A stretch of DNA of 64,000 nt from Streptomyces iakyrus (GCF_000717055.1 NZ_JNXI01000016.1:1-64000); one strand, 5' to 3'. Positions 32,607 to 41,528 are shown, numbered from the stretch's first letter. Notes: generated by a model from the letters alone, not told the origin. A program made the numbers and translations.

Positions 32607-33769
32607 GCCGGGGATCCTACGTCCGCCGTTCCGGCCGTCGGCACCCGGGCGACCAGGCGGAAGCCGTGCTTGAGCGGGCCGGCCTCCAGGGTGCCGCCGG
32701 CCTTGGTGAGGCGTTCGATGAGGCCCGCGAGGCCGTTTCCGTGGCCGGTGCCCGGGCCGCCCGAGCCGTTGTCCTCGACGGTGAGTTCCAGTACCGGGCC
32801 GTCGAGGGTCTGGCGGTGCAGCAGCCCGACCGTGCAGCGGCGGGCACCGCTGTGGCGTACGACGTTGGTGACCGCCTCGCGCAGCGCCCAGGCGAGGGCG
32901 GACTCGCTCTCCTCCGGCACGCCGGCGAGGGCGGGCTCGGCGGGCAGCTCGGCGATGACGCCGGCCGCGGTCAGGGCGGCCCGGGCACCGGCGAGTTCGG
33001 CGTTCAGGCGGGGGCGGCGGTAGCCGGTGACGGCCTCGCGTACGTCGACGAGGGCCTGGCGGCTGACCTGCTCGATGTCGGCGACCTGCTGGGCCGCCTG
33101 GTCGGGCCGGCCGGGCAGCATTCGCCCGGCCAGCTCGCTCTTGAGGGTGATCAGGGACAGGGAGTGGCCGAGCAGGTCGTGCAGGTCCCGGGCCAGGCGC
33201 AGGCGCTCCTCGTTGGCGGCGAGCTGCGCGACGGTGGCGCGGGCCTCGCGCAGTGCGATGGTGGTCCGCACGAGTTCGCGTACGCCGGTCATCGCGAAGC
33301 CGCCGAGCAGGGCCGGGATGAGGAGGCCGGCCAGGTAGGCCATCCCGTCGTGCGTCGCGAGCGCCACGGCGGTCAGCAGCGCGCACGCGGCCGGGATCGT
33401 CCAGCGGGCCATGCGCAGGGGCAGGGCCGCCCCGGAGGCGATGGAGACGTACACGAACAGCACCAGCCACTCGCGGCCCAGGGTCAGGGCGAGGAGCGTG
33501 GACTGGGCCGCGAGGACGCCGAGCGAGCCGAGCACCAGGGTGTTGCGCTCACCCCGGCCGGTGCGGAAGACCAGCAGCATGTACCAGGTGACGAACGCGG
33601 CCAGGCCGGTCCAGCCGAGGATCGTCACGCCCGTGCTGTGGCCGCCGTGCAGCAGGTCGGTGACGGGTGCGCTCAGGTAGACCAGCCAGATGCCGGTCCA
33701 CAGCGACTTCACCGCCCGCTGCCGGCGGTTCACCGGGCGCTGCCCCATGCCGAATCCGACGCCGCTCAC
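32603..33769 (-). CDS. two-component sensor histidine kinase (HisKA_3, DesK-like)
   Basis: From GTG 33769, which overlaps the permease stop as GTGA, the product is 388 aa; ATG 33748 is an alternative. Five or six membrane helices (for example SLWTGIWLVYLSAPVTDLLH, LAAFVTWYMLLVF, LIPALLGGFAMTG) form the sensor. The phospho-accepting His is in RLRLARDLHDLLGHSLSLI, and the ATP-binding domain has ALREAVTNVVRHSGA and DNGSGGPGTGHGNGLAG. The lack of a large outer domain fits sensing within the membrane, often of lipid fluidity or membrane-active compounds exported by the linked transporter. Confidence 0.92.
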   Translation of the reverse strand: MSGVGFGMGQRPVNRRQRAVKSLWTGIWLVYLSAPVTDLLHGGHSTGVTILGWTGLAAFVTWYMLLVFRTGRGERNTLVLGSLGVLAAQSTLLALTLGREWLVLFVYVSIASGAALPLRMARWTIPAACALLTAVALATHDGMAYLAGLLIPALLGGFAMTGVRELVRTTIALREARATVAQLAANEERLRLARDLHDLLGHSLSLITLKSELAGRMLPGRPDQAAQQVADIEQVSRQALVDVREAVTGYRRPRLNAELAGARAALTAAGVIAELPAEPALAGVPEESESALAWALREAVTNVVRHSGARRCTVGLLHRQTLDGPVLELTVEDNGSGGPGTGHGNGLAGLIERLTKAGGTLEAGPLKHGFRLVARVPTAGTADVGSPA

Positions 33770-34506
33770 GCCTTCAGGGTGTCCTTCCGGTACAGCCAGG
33801 CCGCGCCGCCCGCGAACAGGACGAACGACACCACGAGGACGGCGAGGTCCTGGACGTGCGGGGCGCGGCTCTGCTCGATGGCCCGCCCGAGGGCAGCGTA
33901 CGCGTGCGTGGGCAGCCACTTCGCGATGTCCTGGAGCCAGCCGGGGAAGCTCGTCGTGGGCATCCACAGGCCGCCCAGCATGGACAGGCCGAAGTAGGTG
34001 ATCATCGTGATCGGGCGGACCGCGTCCCCACTGGCCAGGTAGCCGATGGCGACGCCGAGCGCCGCGAAGACGAAACTGCCGGCCCAGATCGCGCCGGTGA
34101 GGGCGAGCCACTGCCAGGCATCCAGACGTACGTCCTTCACGGCCGCGGCGACGGCGAAGACGATGACGATGGACGGCAGGCTGACGACGGCGGCGCTCGC
34201 GGTCTTGGCGAGGACGTAGCCGCGGCCCGGCAGCGTGGTGAGGCGCAGCTGGCGCACCCAGCCGCCCTCGCGTTCCTTGGCGATGCGCTCGCTGTTGCCC
34301 ATGAGGACGGCCGTGAGGGCGCCGAAGGACGCCATGGAGACCATCATGTAGGTCGGGACGGTCAGGCCGGTGCCGGGGACCTTCGTGCCGCTGTCGGCGT
34401 TGCCCGCGATGAGCAGGAACAGCACCGACGGGTAGATCACGGAGAAGAAGAGGAACTTGCGGTTGCGCAGGGCCCGGGTGAGTTCGAGTCTGATCAGCGT
34501 GTTCAC
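33766..34506 (-). CDS. ABC-2 type transporter permease
   Basis: The product is 246 aa with a GTG start overlapping the ATPase stop. Six membrane segments are visible, beginning RKFLFFSVIYPSVLFLLIAG; MSMLGGLWMP-type sequence near residue 185 and the PTHAYAALGRAI segment match DrrB/NodJ-like permeases. With the neighbouring ATPase it forms an exporter for lipids, drugs or peptides. Coupled to the kinase gene by a 4-bp overlap. Confidence 0.9.
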   Translation of the reverse strand: MNTLIRLELTRALRNRKFLFFSVIYPSVLFLLIAGNADSGTKVPGTGLTVPTYMMVSMASFGALTAVLMGNSERIAKEREGGWVRQLRLTTLPGRGYVLAKTASAAVVSLPSIVIVFAVAAAVKDVRLDAWQWLALTGAIWAGSFVFAALGVAIGYLASGDAVRPITMITYFGLSMLGGLWMPTTSFPGWLQDIAKWLPTHAYAALGRAIEQSRAPHVQDLAVLVVSFVLFAGGAAWLYRKDTLKA

Positions 34507-35414
34507 CGGGACTTCGCCTCCTCGGCGCTGGTGATGGCGACGAAGGCCTGCTCCAGGCCGAGCCCGGCGACTTCGAGGTTGCGGGGGTAGACGCCGAGGC
34601 CGTACAGGGCGTGGACGGTCGCGTCGGCGTCGGAGGACTGGATGCGCACGGTCCGGCCGGAGATGTCGATGCCGGTCAGGAACGGCAGGGCGCGCAGGGC
34701 GGGTTCGTCGATGGCGTCCGCGATGTCGAAGGAGACCCGGCGGGCGCCCGCCTTGGCCTTGATCTCGGCGGCCGTGCCGTCGGCGAGGAGCCTGCCGCGG
34801 TGCAGCACGAGGACCCGGTCGGCGACGGCGTCGGCCTCTTCGAGGTAGTGGGTGGCGAAGAGCACGGTCCGGCCCTGGCCGGCCTGTTCGCGCATGGTGG
34901 CCCAGAAGGCCTGGCGGGTGGTGACGTCCATGCCGGTGGTGGGCTCGTCCAGCACGATGAGGTCGCTGTCGCCTGCGGTGGCGAGGGCGAAGCGGACACG
35001 CTGGGCTTGGCCGCCGGAGAGCTTGTCGACCTTGCGGTCGGCGATCTGCGCGACGCCCGCGCGCACCAGGACCTCGGAAGGGCGGTACGGCTTCGGGTGC
35101 AGGTCGCAGGCGAGCCGCACCAGTTCGGCGACCGTGACCTCGTCCATGAGGCCGCCGCTCTGCAGCATGGCGCCCACGCGCCCGGCGACGATGGCGTCCC
35201 GGGGGCTGGTGCCGAAGAGCCGGACCGTGCCGCTGTCGGGCCGCTTGAGGCCGAGCAGCAGATCGAGGGTGGTGGACTTGCCGGCACCGTTGGGACCGAG
35301 CAGCGCCACGGTCTCCCCCGGGCGCAGCGCGAGCGTCAGCCCGTCCACGGCCCGGACGGTGCCGTACGCCTTGCTCACCTGGTCGAACGCGACCACCGAA
35401 GCTGTCGTTGTCAT
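34503..35414 (-). CDS. ABC transporter ATP-binding protein (DrrA-like)
   Basis: The product is 303 aa. Walker A is LLGPNGAGKSTT, the signature is KLSGGQAQRVRFALA, Walker B is DLIVLDEPTTGMD, and the H-loop lies in LFATHYLEEAD. The C-terminal 80 residues are the extension seen in drug and lipid exporters of the DrrA class. First gene of a four-gene operon in which every junction is a 4-bp stop/start overlap. The likely operator lies 58 bp upstream. Confidence 0.92.
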   Translation of the reverse strand: MTTTASVVAFDQVSKAYGTVRAVDGLTLALRPGETVALLGPNGAGKSTTLDLLLGLKRPDSGTVRLFGTSPRDAIVAGRVGAMLQSGGLMDEVTVAELVRLACDLHPKPYRPSEVLVRAGVAQIADRKVDKLSGGQAQRVRFALATAGDSDLIVLDEPTTGMDVTTRQAFWATMREQAGQGRTVLFATHYLEEADAVADRVLVLHRGRLLADGTAAEIKAKAGARRVSFDIADAIDEPALRALPFLTGIDISGRTVRIQSSDADATVHALYGLGVYPRNLEVAGLGLEQAFVAITSAEEAKSR

Positions 35415-35471
35415 ACGGACATCGTGGCTTCGGGGGTGCCGGCGGGGGCAGTGCCGGGTGTCCGGAGTGCC

Positions 35472-35489
35472 GCATGACAGGTGTCATGC
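35472..35489. promoter_or_regulatory. perfect inverted repeat upstream of the ABC/two-component operon
   Basis: GCATGACA (35472-35479) and TGTCATGC (35482-35489) are exact complements with GG between them. It is the only strong dyad in the operon's upstream gap and lies between the terminator of the preceding gene and the ATPase start. Size and symmetry suit a dimeric NarL-type regulator, presumably the one encoded at the end of the operon. Confidence 0.6.
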
Positions 35490-35503
35490 CGATGGAGTGA
35501 CTG

Positions 35504-35538
35504 CGAGAGCCCCCGCCCTCATCGGGCGGGGGCTCTCG
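35504..35538 (-). terminator. strong hairpin terminator after the collagen-like gene
   Basis: CGAGAGCCCCCGCCC (35504-35518) pairs perfectly with GGGCGGGGGCTCTCG (35524-35538) around TCATC. Confidence 0.85.
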
Positions 35539-35557
35539 TACGGCGGGTGGCCGCAGG

Positions 35558-38215
35558 TCAGTTCGGCTTGGTGTCGATGACTCCGACGCGCTCCGCGGGC
35601 GTCTTGCCGCGCAGGGCGTCGCGCAGCGCGGCGACGACGTCCTGCGGGGTGACGTCCCGCTTGCCGCTCGCGCCGTCGATCTGCACGCCCTCGAAGGTGG
35701 TGCCGTACGCCTCCTGGAGGGCCTTGAGGTTGTACGTGTCCACCAGTTTGCCGTCGACGGCCTTGAAGCTCAGGATCTTCGGCAGCGAGACCTTACCGAA
35801 GTCGATGCTGTGCGCCGCGTCGGTGCGGATGGTGACGAGGTCGGACATCGCGGGCTGCGCGAAGTCCTTGAGCACCCGGTCGACCTCGGCGTTCGAGACG
35901 GTCGGCTGCCGGGTGGTGGTCGGGAGGTTCACCGTGCCGGGCCTGCCGGTCTCCACCTGGGTGCGGTACGCCTCCTCCACCACCGTCGTCGACTTGGCGA
36001 GGTCGATGCCCTTGCCCACCTTGCCGTACACAGGGACGGCCTTGCCGCCCTTGAACTCGATCGTGCCGTCGGTCGACGCGCCGGAGCCGCCCGCCGCCTC
36101 CTCCAGGGAGGCGTGCAGCTTCTCCTCGTCGACGGGCATGACCGGCGTGACGGCACGGTGGTTGCCGAAGAGCGAGGCGATCACGGAGACCGGGTTGTAG
36201 TCGCTCTTGGCCGCCGCGTCGGCCGTGGCGTCCATGTCGAACTGCAGGCCCGCGTTGTCCGGGTCGAGGGCGACGGTCTTGCCGCCCACCGACAGCTTCA
36301 GCTCCTTGCCGACGCGATCGTCGAAGGCCTCGTCGAGCTTCTTGACCGCGCCGTCGCGGGTGGTGCCGCCGATGTCGACGCCGAGCACGGTGGTGCCCTT
36401 GGGCACGTCGGTGCGGTTCATCAGCAAACCGGCGCCGTAGACGCCACCGGCGGCCACGACCAGGCCGACCGCGAGCAGCACGAGCTTGCTGCGGCCCTTC
36501 CTCTTCGGCGCCGTGGAGGAGCTCGCCGGGGGCGGGGAGACCGGCTCGGGCAGCTTCGGGGCCGTGTGGGGCGCCGGGCCGTCACCGGGCGCGCCCGGGC
36601 CGAACGGCGAGGCCGCGCCGGACGGCACGACGGGGATGCCGCTGGTGACCGTGTGCCCGGAGACGTTGTCGTGCCGGGGGCCGTAGCCCGGGCCGTCCGG
36701 GGGTTCGGGGGCCGGCTTCTGCGGGGTGAGGATGGCGGTGTCGTCGCTCAGGCCACCGCCGGGGCCACCGCCGGGGCCTGCGGCGCCGGGAGCGGGGGTG
36801 CCGCCCTGGGTGCCAGGGGCGCCGGGGACGCCCGGGCCGCCGGGACCGCCGCCTATGGCTCCGGGCCCGGCGGGTGCGCCGGGGCCTCCCGGCCGGCCGG
36901 GGTTGTCGAAGGCCTCGGGAGCGCCGGGACGACCCGGGTCGCCGTAGCCGCCGGGACCGCCGGAGGTGCCGGGTCCGCCGGAGCGGCCAGGGTCACCGAA
37001 GCCGCCAGGGGCGCCGGGTCCGCCAGGGGTACCGGGGGTGCCGGCGCGACCGGGGTCGTTGAAGCCGCCGGGGCCGCCAGGGGCGCCGGAGCGGCCGGGG
37101 TCGTTGAAGGCCTCGGGGGCGCCGGGCCTGCCCGGGGCGCCGTAACCGCCGGGGCCGCCGCCCGGGGTGCCGGGGCCACCAGGACCGCCCGGGGCGCCAG
37201 GGCCGCCGGGTGCGTTGAAGGCGCCCGGGCCTGTCTGGCCACCGGGTCCACCCGGCTCGTTGCCGAAGCCGCCGGGGCCGCCCTGGGCGCCGGGTGCGTC
37301 GAAGCCGGCCGGGGGCACCATCGGGCCGTCGCCGGTGACCGGTCCGCCGGTCGGGCCGGCCGGGCCCTGCGCACCGGGCGCGCCCGTCTCGCCGAAGCCG
37401 TTCGCAGCGCTCGGGCCGCCGGTCCGGCCGTCGTAGCCGCCCTGTCCGTTCTCGGCGAAGTACGGCAGGTCGTCGCGGCGCGGTTCGCCGCCGCCCGGGG
37501 CGGGACGCGAGCCGTTGCCCAGCGGGCCCGCCGCCAGGGCCTCGGTCACGTCGAAGGAGCCGGTGCCGCCGCCGTGCCCGGGCGCGACGGGGCCGCCGGT
37601 CGCGCCGCCCGGGAGCCCGGCACCGTTCGTGCCGCCGGACCGGGAGCCGCCCGGCGCGCCCATGGAGCCGACCACGCCTCCGGGCCGCCCGGCACCCGGC
37701 CGGGCCCCGCCGGTGGCACCGGAACTCGGCGTCCCTGCAGCGGGACCGCCCGCCGCCGGACCCGAACCGCCCGGCAGCCCGGCCCCGTTGGTGGAGCCGC
37801 CGCCCGGACCGCCCTTGCCCCCGCCGGACTTGCGTGGCGCGAACCAGTCGCTGGCCGGCTTGTCCTCGCCCTGCTGTGCCGGATCGGCGGGAGCCTCGAC
37901 CGTGCCCGCGGACGGGGCGGCGCCCGGCGCCGTCGGCTCGTCGGCGCGCGTGTCGGTGTCGGCCTGGCCCTCCGCCTCCGCGACGGGCTTGCGCACCACC
38001 ACGGGCGGAATCGGCCGCGACCCGGGGATGTTGATCCGGATCCGGGTCGTCAGCGTGGTCTCGGTCTTGCGTTCCTCCGGCCGCGTGGCGGAACGGCCCG
38101 CGTCCGCACCGGCGTCGGAGACCGTCGGGGTCCCGTACGGCGGCGTACCCGACGGGTAGGCGGCTCCGCCGCGCCCGTTGGGCCCGGAGGACGGAGTGTC
38201 AGTTTCACGACTCAA
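35558..38215 (-). CDS. membrane protein with collagen-like cytoplasmic region and extracellular PG-binding (YoaR-like) domains
   Basis: The product is 885 aa from TTG 38215, with GGGAG eight bases upstream. Residues 1-260 are polar and Pro/Gly/Ala-rich. About 262-480 is a long Gly-Xaa-Yaa-like stretch in which units such as GGPGGFNDPGRAG recur with small changes. A basic patch and one membrane helix follow (KLVLLAVGLVVAAGGVYGAG, about 578-598). The outer part has two repeats of the putative peptidoglycan-binding module found in YoaR/VanW-type proteins (TTVLGVDIGGTTRDGAVKKL; IEFKGGKAVPVYGKVGKGID). No VanW core and no L,D-transpeptidase cysteine is present. It is likely a cell-envelope protein; the collagen-like part would lie inside the cell. 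Confidence 0.8.
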   Translation of the reverse strand: MSRETDTPSSGPNGRGGAAYPSGTPPYGTPTVSDAGADAGRSATRPEERKTETTLTTRIRINIPGSRPIPPVVVRKPVAEAEGQADTDTRADEPTAPGAAPSAGTVEAPADPAQQGEDKPASDWFAPRKSGGGKGGPGGGSTNGAGLPGGSGPAAGGPAAGTPSSGATGGARPGAGRPGGVVGSMGAPGGSRSGGTNGAGLPGGATGGPVAPGHGGGTGSFDVTEALAAGPLGNGSRPAPGGGEPRRDDLPYFAENGQGGYDGRTGGPSAANGFGETGAPGAQGPAGPTGGPVTGDGPMVPPAGFDAPGAQGGPGGFGNEPGGPGGQTGPGAFNAPGGPGAPGGPGGPGTPGGGPGGYGAPGRPGAPEAFNDPGRSGAPGGPGGFNDPGRAGTPGTPGGPGAPGGFGDPGRSGGPGTSGGPGGYGDPGRPGAPEAFDNPGRPGGPGAPAGPGAIGGGPGGPGVPGAPGTQGGTPAPGAAGPGGGPGGGLSDDTAILTPQKPAPEPPDGPGYGPRHDNVSGHTVTSGIPVVPSGAASPFGPGAPGDGPAPHTAPKLPEPVSPPPASSSTAPKRKGRSKLVLLAVGLVVAAGGVYGAGLLMNRTDVPKGTTVLGVDIGGTTRDGAVKKLDEAFDDRVGKELKLSVGGKTVALDPDNAGLQFDMDATADAAAKSDYNPVSVIASLFGNHRAVTPVMPVDEEKLHASLEEAAGGSGASTDGTIEFKGGKAVPVYGKVGKGIDLAKSTTVVEEAYRTQVETGRPGTVNLPTTTRQPTVSNAEVDRVLKDFAQPAMSDLVTIRTDAAHSIDFGKVSLPKILSFKAVDGKLVDTYNLKALQEAYGTTFEGVQIDGASGKRDVTPQDVVAALRDALRGKTPAERVGVIDTKPN

Positions 38216-38370
38216 GGCAGGTTCTCCCGGTTGGCTCCGCCGCCCGACACGACCTCACGCGGGCAGCTCGGCGGCGCGCACCACCATACTGGCCACTTCT
38301 CGCCCGTATCCCCTGACCGCCTTGGAAACCCACACCGGACCCCCACGGCCACGTCTGGCGAAGTGGTACG

Positions 38371-38781
38371 TCACTTGGCAAGTCGGACGGGATCGCCGTC
38401 CGGTTGCCGCCCGGGGGAGAGGGTGGCGCAGATCACAGCTACGGCGATGCCCCCGAGCAGGTAGAGATAGGAGCCGCTCCCCGCGGCGAAGAGGAAGTCG
38501 CCCTCGGTGCGGCTGGCGGTGAGCAGGACGACGGCGAGCATCCAGCCCGCGGCGACCGCGACGCCCCCGGCCCGGCCTCGCAGAACGCGAGTGGCGCCCA
38601 GGACGGCTCCGGCCTCAGCGGCCAGGGCGAGCAGCAGCCCGCCCGGGAACCAGCCGGGCTGTACCAGCGCCCCGGCCACGCCGACCACGGCGCCGAGCAC
38701 GAAGAACCCGAGGCAGGCGGCGGCGCGTCCGGCGGTGGGCGGCCGCATCGGCTGGGCCAGCATCGGCGTACGGTCGCTCAT
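38371..38781 (-). CDS. DUF6113-type small membrane protein
   Basis: The product is 136 aa with four hydrophobic segments (for example [54 protein letters not shown]). Its ATG overlaps the mshB stop in ATGA, so it is translated with mshB. I recall this arrangement as common in Streptomyces, but no role in mycothiol metabolism is established. Confidence 0.78.
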   Translation of the reverse strand: MSDRTPMLAQPMRPPTAGRAAACLGFFVLGAVVGVAGALVQPGWFPGGLLLALAAEAGAVLGATRVLRGRAGGVAVAAGWMLAVVLLTASRTEGDFLFAAGSGSYLYLLGGIAVAVICATLSPGRQPDGDPVRLAK

Positions 38782-39638
38782 GACGCCTCCTCCAGACCGG
38801 CGAACAGGTCCGTCTCGCGCTGGCCGGGGCCCCGCTCGCCTCGCACCAGCTCGTAGTACTCGGTCGTGAGGATGGGCTGGGCGAGTTCGTTGGAGAGCAC
38901 GAAGTACGGCCCGGCCACGGTGATCTGGGTGGCGTGGGCACGCATCGCGGCGGCCTTGGCCCCGGCGTGGGCGGTGCCGTCGATCTCGGTGGTGATCCGC
39001 TCCTCGGGCACGACACCCGGGACGTCGTCGACCTCGGCCGCCTTGGTGAAGGGAGTGCCGGGCAGGTCCTTGCGGAGCTGCGCGAAGGACTCCTCCACAA
39101 CGGGCCGGGGGACCCGGTTCCAGTAGACCTTGGGGATGGGCACACCGGCTTCGGCGGACAGTTCCACGGCGCGCATCGCGACGCGGTGGGCCTGGATGTG
39201 GTCGGGGTGGCCGTAGCCGCCGTTGTCGTCGTAGGTCACCAGGACCTGGGGGCGTACCTCGCGGATCACCTCGACGAGGTGCGCGGCGGCCTCGTCGACG
39301 TCGGCCTGCCAGAAGCAGGCGGGGTCGTCGTTGTCGGGCAGGCCCATCATCCCGGAGTCGCTGTAGCGCCCGGCGCCGCCGAGCAGGCGGACGTCGTGGA
39401 CGCCGAGCCCGGCCATGGCGGCGGCGAGCTCACTGCGGCGGTGCTGCCCCAGGGCGGCGCCCGTCAGGTGCGCGAGCTCGGGCGGGATGACCTCGCCGCG
39501 TTCACCGAGGGTGCACGTGACCAGGGTGACGTGGGCACCCTCGGCCGCGTACCGGGCCATGGTCGCGCCGTTGTTGATCGACTCGTCGTCCGGGTGCGCG
39601 TGCACCAGCAGCAGACGCCGGGAGGGCAGTTCCGTCAT
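38778..39638 (-). CDS. mshB: GlcNAc-Ins deacetylase of mycothiol synthesis
   Basis: The product is 286 aa. The LmbE/PIG-L zinc site is [19 protein letters not shown] with the later [40 protein letters not shown] and the size match MshB rather than the conjugate amidase Mca. It removes acetate from GlcNAc-Ins, the second committed step of mycothiol, the actinobacterial low-molecular-weight thiol. It is followed by the DUF6113 gene. Confidence 0.93.
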   Translation of the reverse strand: MTELPSRRLLLVHAHPDDESINNGATMARYAAEGAHVTLVTCTLGERGEVIPPELAHLTGAALGQHRRSELAAAMAGLGVHDVRLLGGAGRYSDSGMMGLPDNDDPACFWQADVDEAAAHLVEVIREVRPQVLVTYDDNGGYGHPDHIQAHRVAMRAVELSAEAGVPIPKVYWNRVPRPVVEESFAQLRKDLPGTPFTKAAEVDDVPGVVPEERITTEIDGTAHAGAKAAAMRAHATQITVAGPYFVLSNELAQPILTTEYYELVRGERGPGQRETDLFAGLEEAS

Positions 39639-39672
39639 GGGGTCAGCCTACGAGGCGCGGGGCCCCTCCCCG

Positions 39673-39873
39673 TCACCCCTCGTCGCCGAGCCCGTCGTCG
39701 TCCCGGTAGCGGGGCAGACCGCTCGTGGGGATGGTCCATTCTCCGATGGTGACGTCCTCGCCGTGGACGAAGTCCTTGCGCACCGCGTAGCGGGGACCGT
39801 CGGGGGTGGCGTGGATCTCGGCGAAGACGGCACCGCTGCCGGTACGGGGGTCGAAGATCCCGTAGGTCGGGAG
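39673..39873 (-). pseudogene. C-terminal remnant of a Uma2-family gene
   Basis: The last 67 codons of this frame read like the end of Uma2 (DUF820) proteins: PTYGIFDPRTGSGAVFAEIH, PDGPRYAVRKDFVHGEDVTI and GEWTIPTSGLPRY. Upstream of 39873 the frame changes to Arg-rich sequence without the Uma2 nuclease core, and no start codon with a ribosome site is evident. The nuclease part therefore seems lost. Uma2 genes are often found beside WhiJ-like/DUF397 genes in Streptomyces, as here. Confidence 0.5.
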
Positions 39874-40048
39874 CCGAGCAGCGCGCCGACGCCACCGGAG
39901 CGCGAGGACGCGGGTTCCGGTGCCGTACAGCCCGGTTCGGCCCGGGACGGTCTTGTGCGGGAACCGCCCCTCGGCGACACCGACCGGACCTACCGCGGAG
40001 AGTGATCGCGCGACTGCACAGAGCGAACGGTATGACGGAGGGGCACGC

Positions 40049-40932
40049 ATGTCGGTGGACGGCGAGGCGGTGCGGGTCGGGAGCGACACGGAGCGGACGG
40101 ACGAGCCGGGCTGGGAGGTGGACCCAGACGACGACTGGGCCCTGGCCGTGGTGGCCACGGTGGGGCGGCAGTTGAGGCTCCGCCGGGAGGCGGCGGGGAT
40201 GCGGGCGGGCGAGTTCGCCGTGACGGTCGGCTACGGCAAGGACCATCCGCAAGATCGAGGGCGGCAAACGGATCCCCCGGCCCGAGTATCTGGACATGGC
40301 GGACGAGGTGCTGGGCGCCGGGGGGGCTCATCGCGGCGATGAAGGAGGACGTGAAGAGGGTCCGGTATCCCAAGAAGGTGCGGGATCTGGCGCAGATGGA
40401 GGCTCGGGCGGTCGAGCTCCAGCTCTACGATCCGCTGCACATTCACGGCCTGTTGCCGACTCCGGAGTGCGCCCGCGCCCTCCTGTCGATGCGGCGCCCC
40501 GCCTACTCCATGGAGGAAGTGGAGCGGTTCGTCGCAGCACGGGTTGCGCGCAAGGAGATCTTCGAGCGGGACCCTGCACCCGATCTCAGCTTCGTCCTGG
40601 AGGAGTGGACACTTCGGCGACCGCTGGGTGGCAGGACGACTCTGCGCAGGCAACTCGAACACCTGTTTGAGGCAGGGCAGTTGCGGAACGTCGAGCTTCA
40701 GGTGATGCCGACGGAACGCGAGGAGCGTGCCGGAGTGGACGGCAGTATCGAGGTGCTGAAGCTCGAGGACGGTTCAGCGATCGGACGTTCACCGGCAGTG
40801 GCCAACGGCCGCCCGGATTCCGACCTGCGGCAACTCCGTATCCTGGAACTCCGGTATGGCATCATCCGGGCCCAGGCGCTCACACCACGTGAGTCAGCCG
40901 CCTTCATCGAGAAGCTGCTGGGGGAGACATGA
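40049..40932 (+). pseudogene. WhiJ-like XRE regulator with DUF5753 domain, two frameshifts
   Basis: ATG 40049 has GGAGGGG before it. The helix-turn-helix starts in frame (VVATVGRQLRLRREAAGMRA, VTVGYGKD). At about 40241-40244 the frame must change to read TIRKIEGGKRIPRPEYLDMA; this looks like loss of two bases in a GAC-ACC junction. At the G7 run 40320-40326 it must change again to reach IAAMKEDVKRVRYPKKVRDL. The rest to 40932 is an intact DUF5753 ligand-binding domain (HIHGLLPTPECARALLSMRR, QLEHLFEAGQLRNVELQVMP). The two shifts do not cancel. Either the gene is broken or these are sequencing indels; the G7 run is a typical error site. Confidence 0.72.
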
Positions 40933-41138
40933 CCCGCAAGACATTGCCGGGGGACGACTCCGGCCTGGCGTGGTTCAAGAGCAGCTACAGCAGTGGCAGT
41001 GAGGGCGATTCCTGCGTCGAGGTCGCCGAAGAACCCGGCACCGTCCACGTCCGTGACTCGAAGAACGCCGAGGGTCCGCGACTGGCCTTCGCTCCCGCCG
41101 CGTGGGCCGACGTCGTCCCCTACGCGGTCAGGGACTGA
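40929..41138 (+). CDS. DUF397 domain-containing protein
   Basis: The product is 69 aa and shows the whole domain: WFKSSYSSGSEGDSCVEVAE and VRDSKNAEGPRLAFAPAAWA. Its ATG overlaps the regulator stop (ATGA). DUF397 proteins pair with WhiJ-like regulators in Streptomyces, where they affect development. This partner is intact although the regulator upstream is frameshifted. Confidence 0.9.
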   Translation: MTRKTLPGDDSGLAWFKSSYSSGSEGDSCVEVAEEPGTVHVRDSKNAEGPRLAFAPAAWADVVPYAVRD

Positions 41139-41156
41139 CACGGGAGCGCACGGCGC

Positions 41157-41351
41157 TCAGAACTTGATACTGCCGATCATCCCCGCGATGTTCGTCGTCA
41201 GCTCGTTGATCGTCGGAGCGACGGTCGAGGAGGCGAGGTAGAAGCCGAGCAGCATGCAGACGATCGCATGCCCCGCCTTCAGACCCGACTTCTTGATCAA
41301 CAAGAAGACGATGATCGCCAGCAGCACCACCGCCGAAATCGAGAGTGCCAC
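41157..41351 (-). CDS. small hydrophobic membrane protein, 64 aa
   Basis: GTG start with GGAGGTG eight bases upstream. The chain has two hydrophobic segments, ALSISAVVLLAIIVFLLI and HAIVCMLLGFYLASS, joined by KKSGLKAG, then a polar tail TINELTTNIAGMIGSIKF. I recall near-identical small proteins across Streptomyces, but none with a known function. It is convergent with the DUF397 gene. Confidence 0.72.
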   Translation of the reverse strand: MALSISAVVLLAIIVFLLIKKSGLKAGHAIVCMLLGFYLASSTVAPTINELTTNIAGMIGSIKF

Positions 41352-41516
41352 GGCGGTTCACCTCCAAAGATCCACGAGGGCGCGGGGGGTCGGACTATGG
41401 GGGCATCAAATCAGTACAGCAGCCAGCAGGTTCATACCCACTATGCGACATTGATCATAACTATCCGGCTGCGCGCATCGATCGGCGCACGGCCGCACAA
41501 GGGGGCGCATGGCCAA

Positions 41517-41522
41517 TATGGT
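41517..41522 (+). promoter_or_regulatory. -10 element of a probable leaderless transcript
   Basis: TATGGT ends six bases before the ATG at 41529, and no ribosome site is present, so the S9 peptidase message probably begins at its start codon. Confidence 0.45.
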
Positions 41523-41528
41523 CAGGGC

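Noticed and set aside
36770..37430. Apparent tandem DNA repeat or CRISPR-like periodicity.
   Set aside because: The periodicity comes from codons of a Gly/Pro-rich protein; units vary in length and sequence and there are no spacers.
35810..38464. An 884-codon plus-strand frame opposite the collagen-like gene.
   Set aside because: Its product is low-complexity Gly/Ala/Arg sequence created by reading the GGN-CCN repeats backwards; it has no ribosome site or domain.
39635..40297. Reading the region upstream of the Uma2 remnant as an intact 160-220 aa gene.
   Set aside because: Only the last 67 codons resemble Uma2. The rest is Arg/Ser/Pro-rich, lacks a ribosome site and lies opposite the WhiJ-like gene start.
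41268..41528. Extension of the S9 peptidase frame upstream to 41268.
   Set aside because: It covers an AT-richer promoter area and part of the 64-aa gene. The ATG at 41529 has a leaderless-type -10 and the usual N-terminus for the family.
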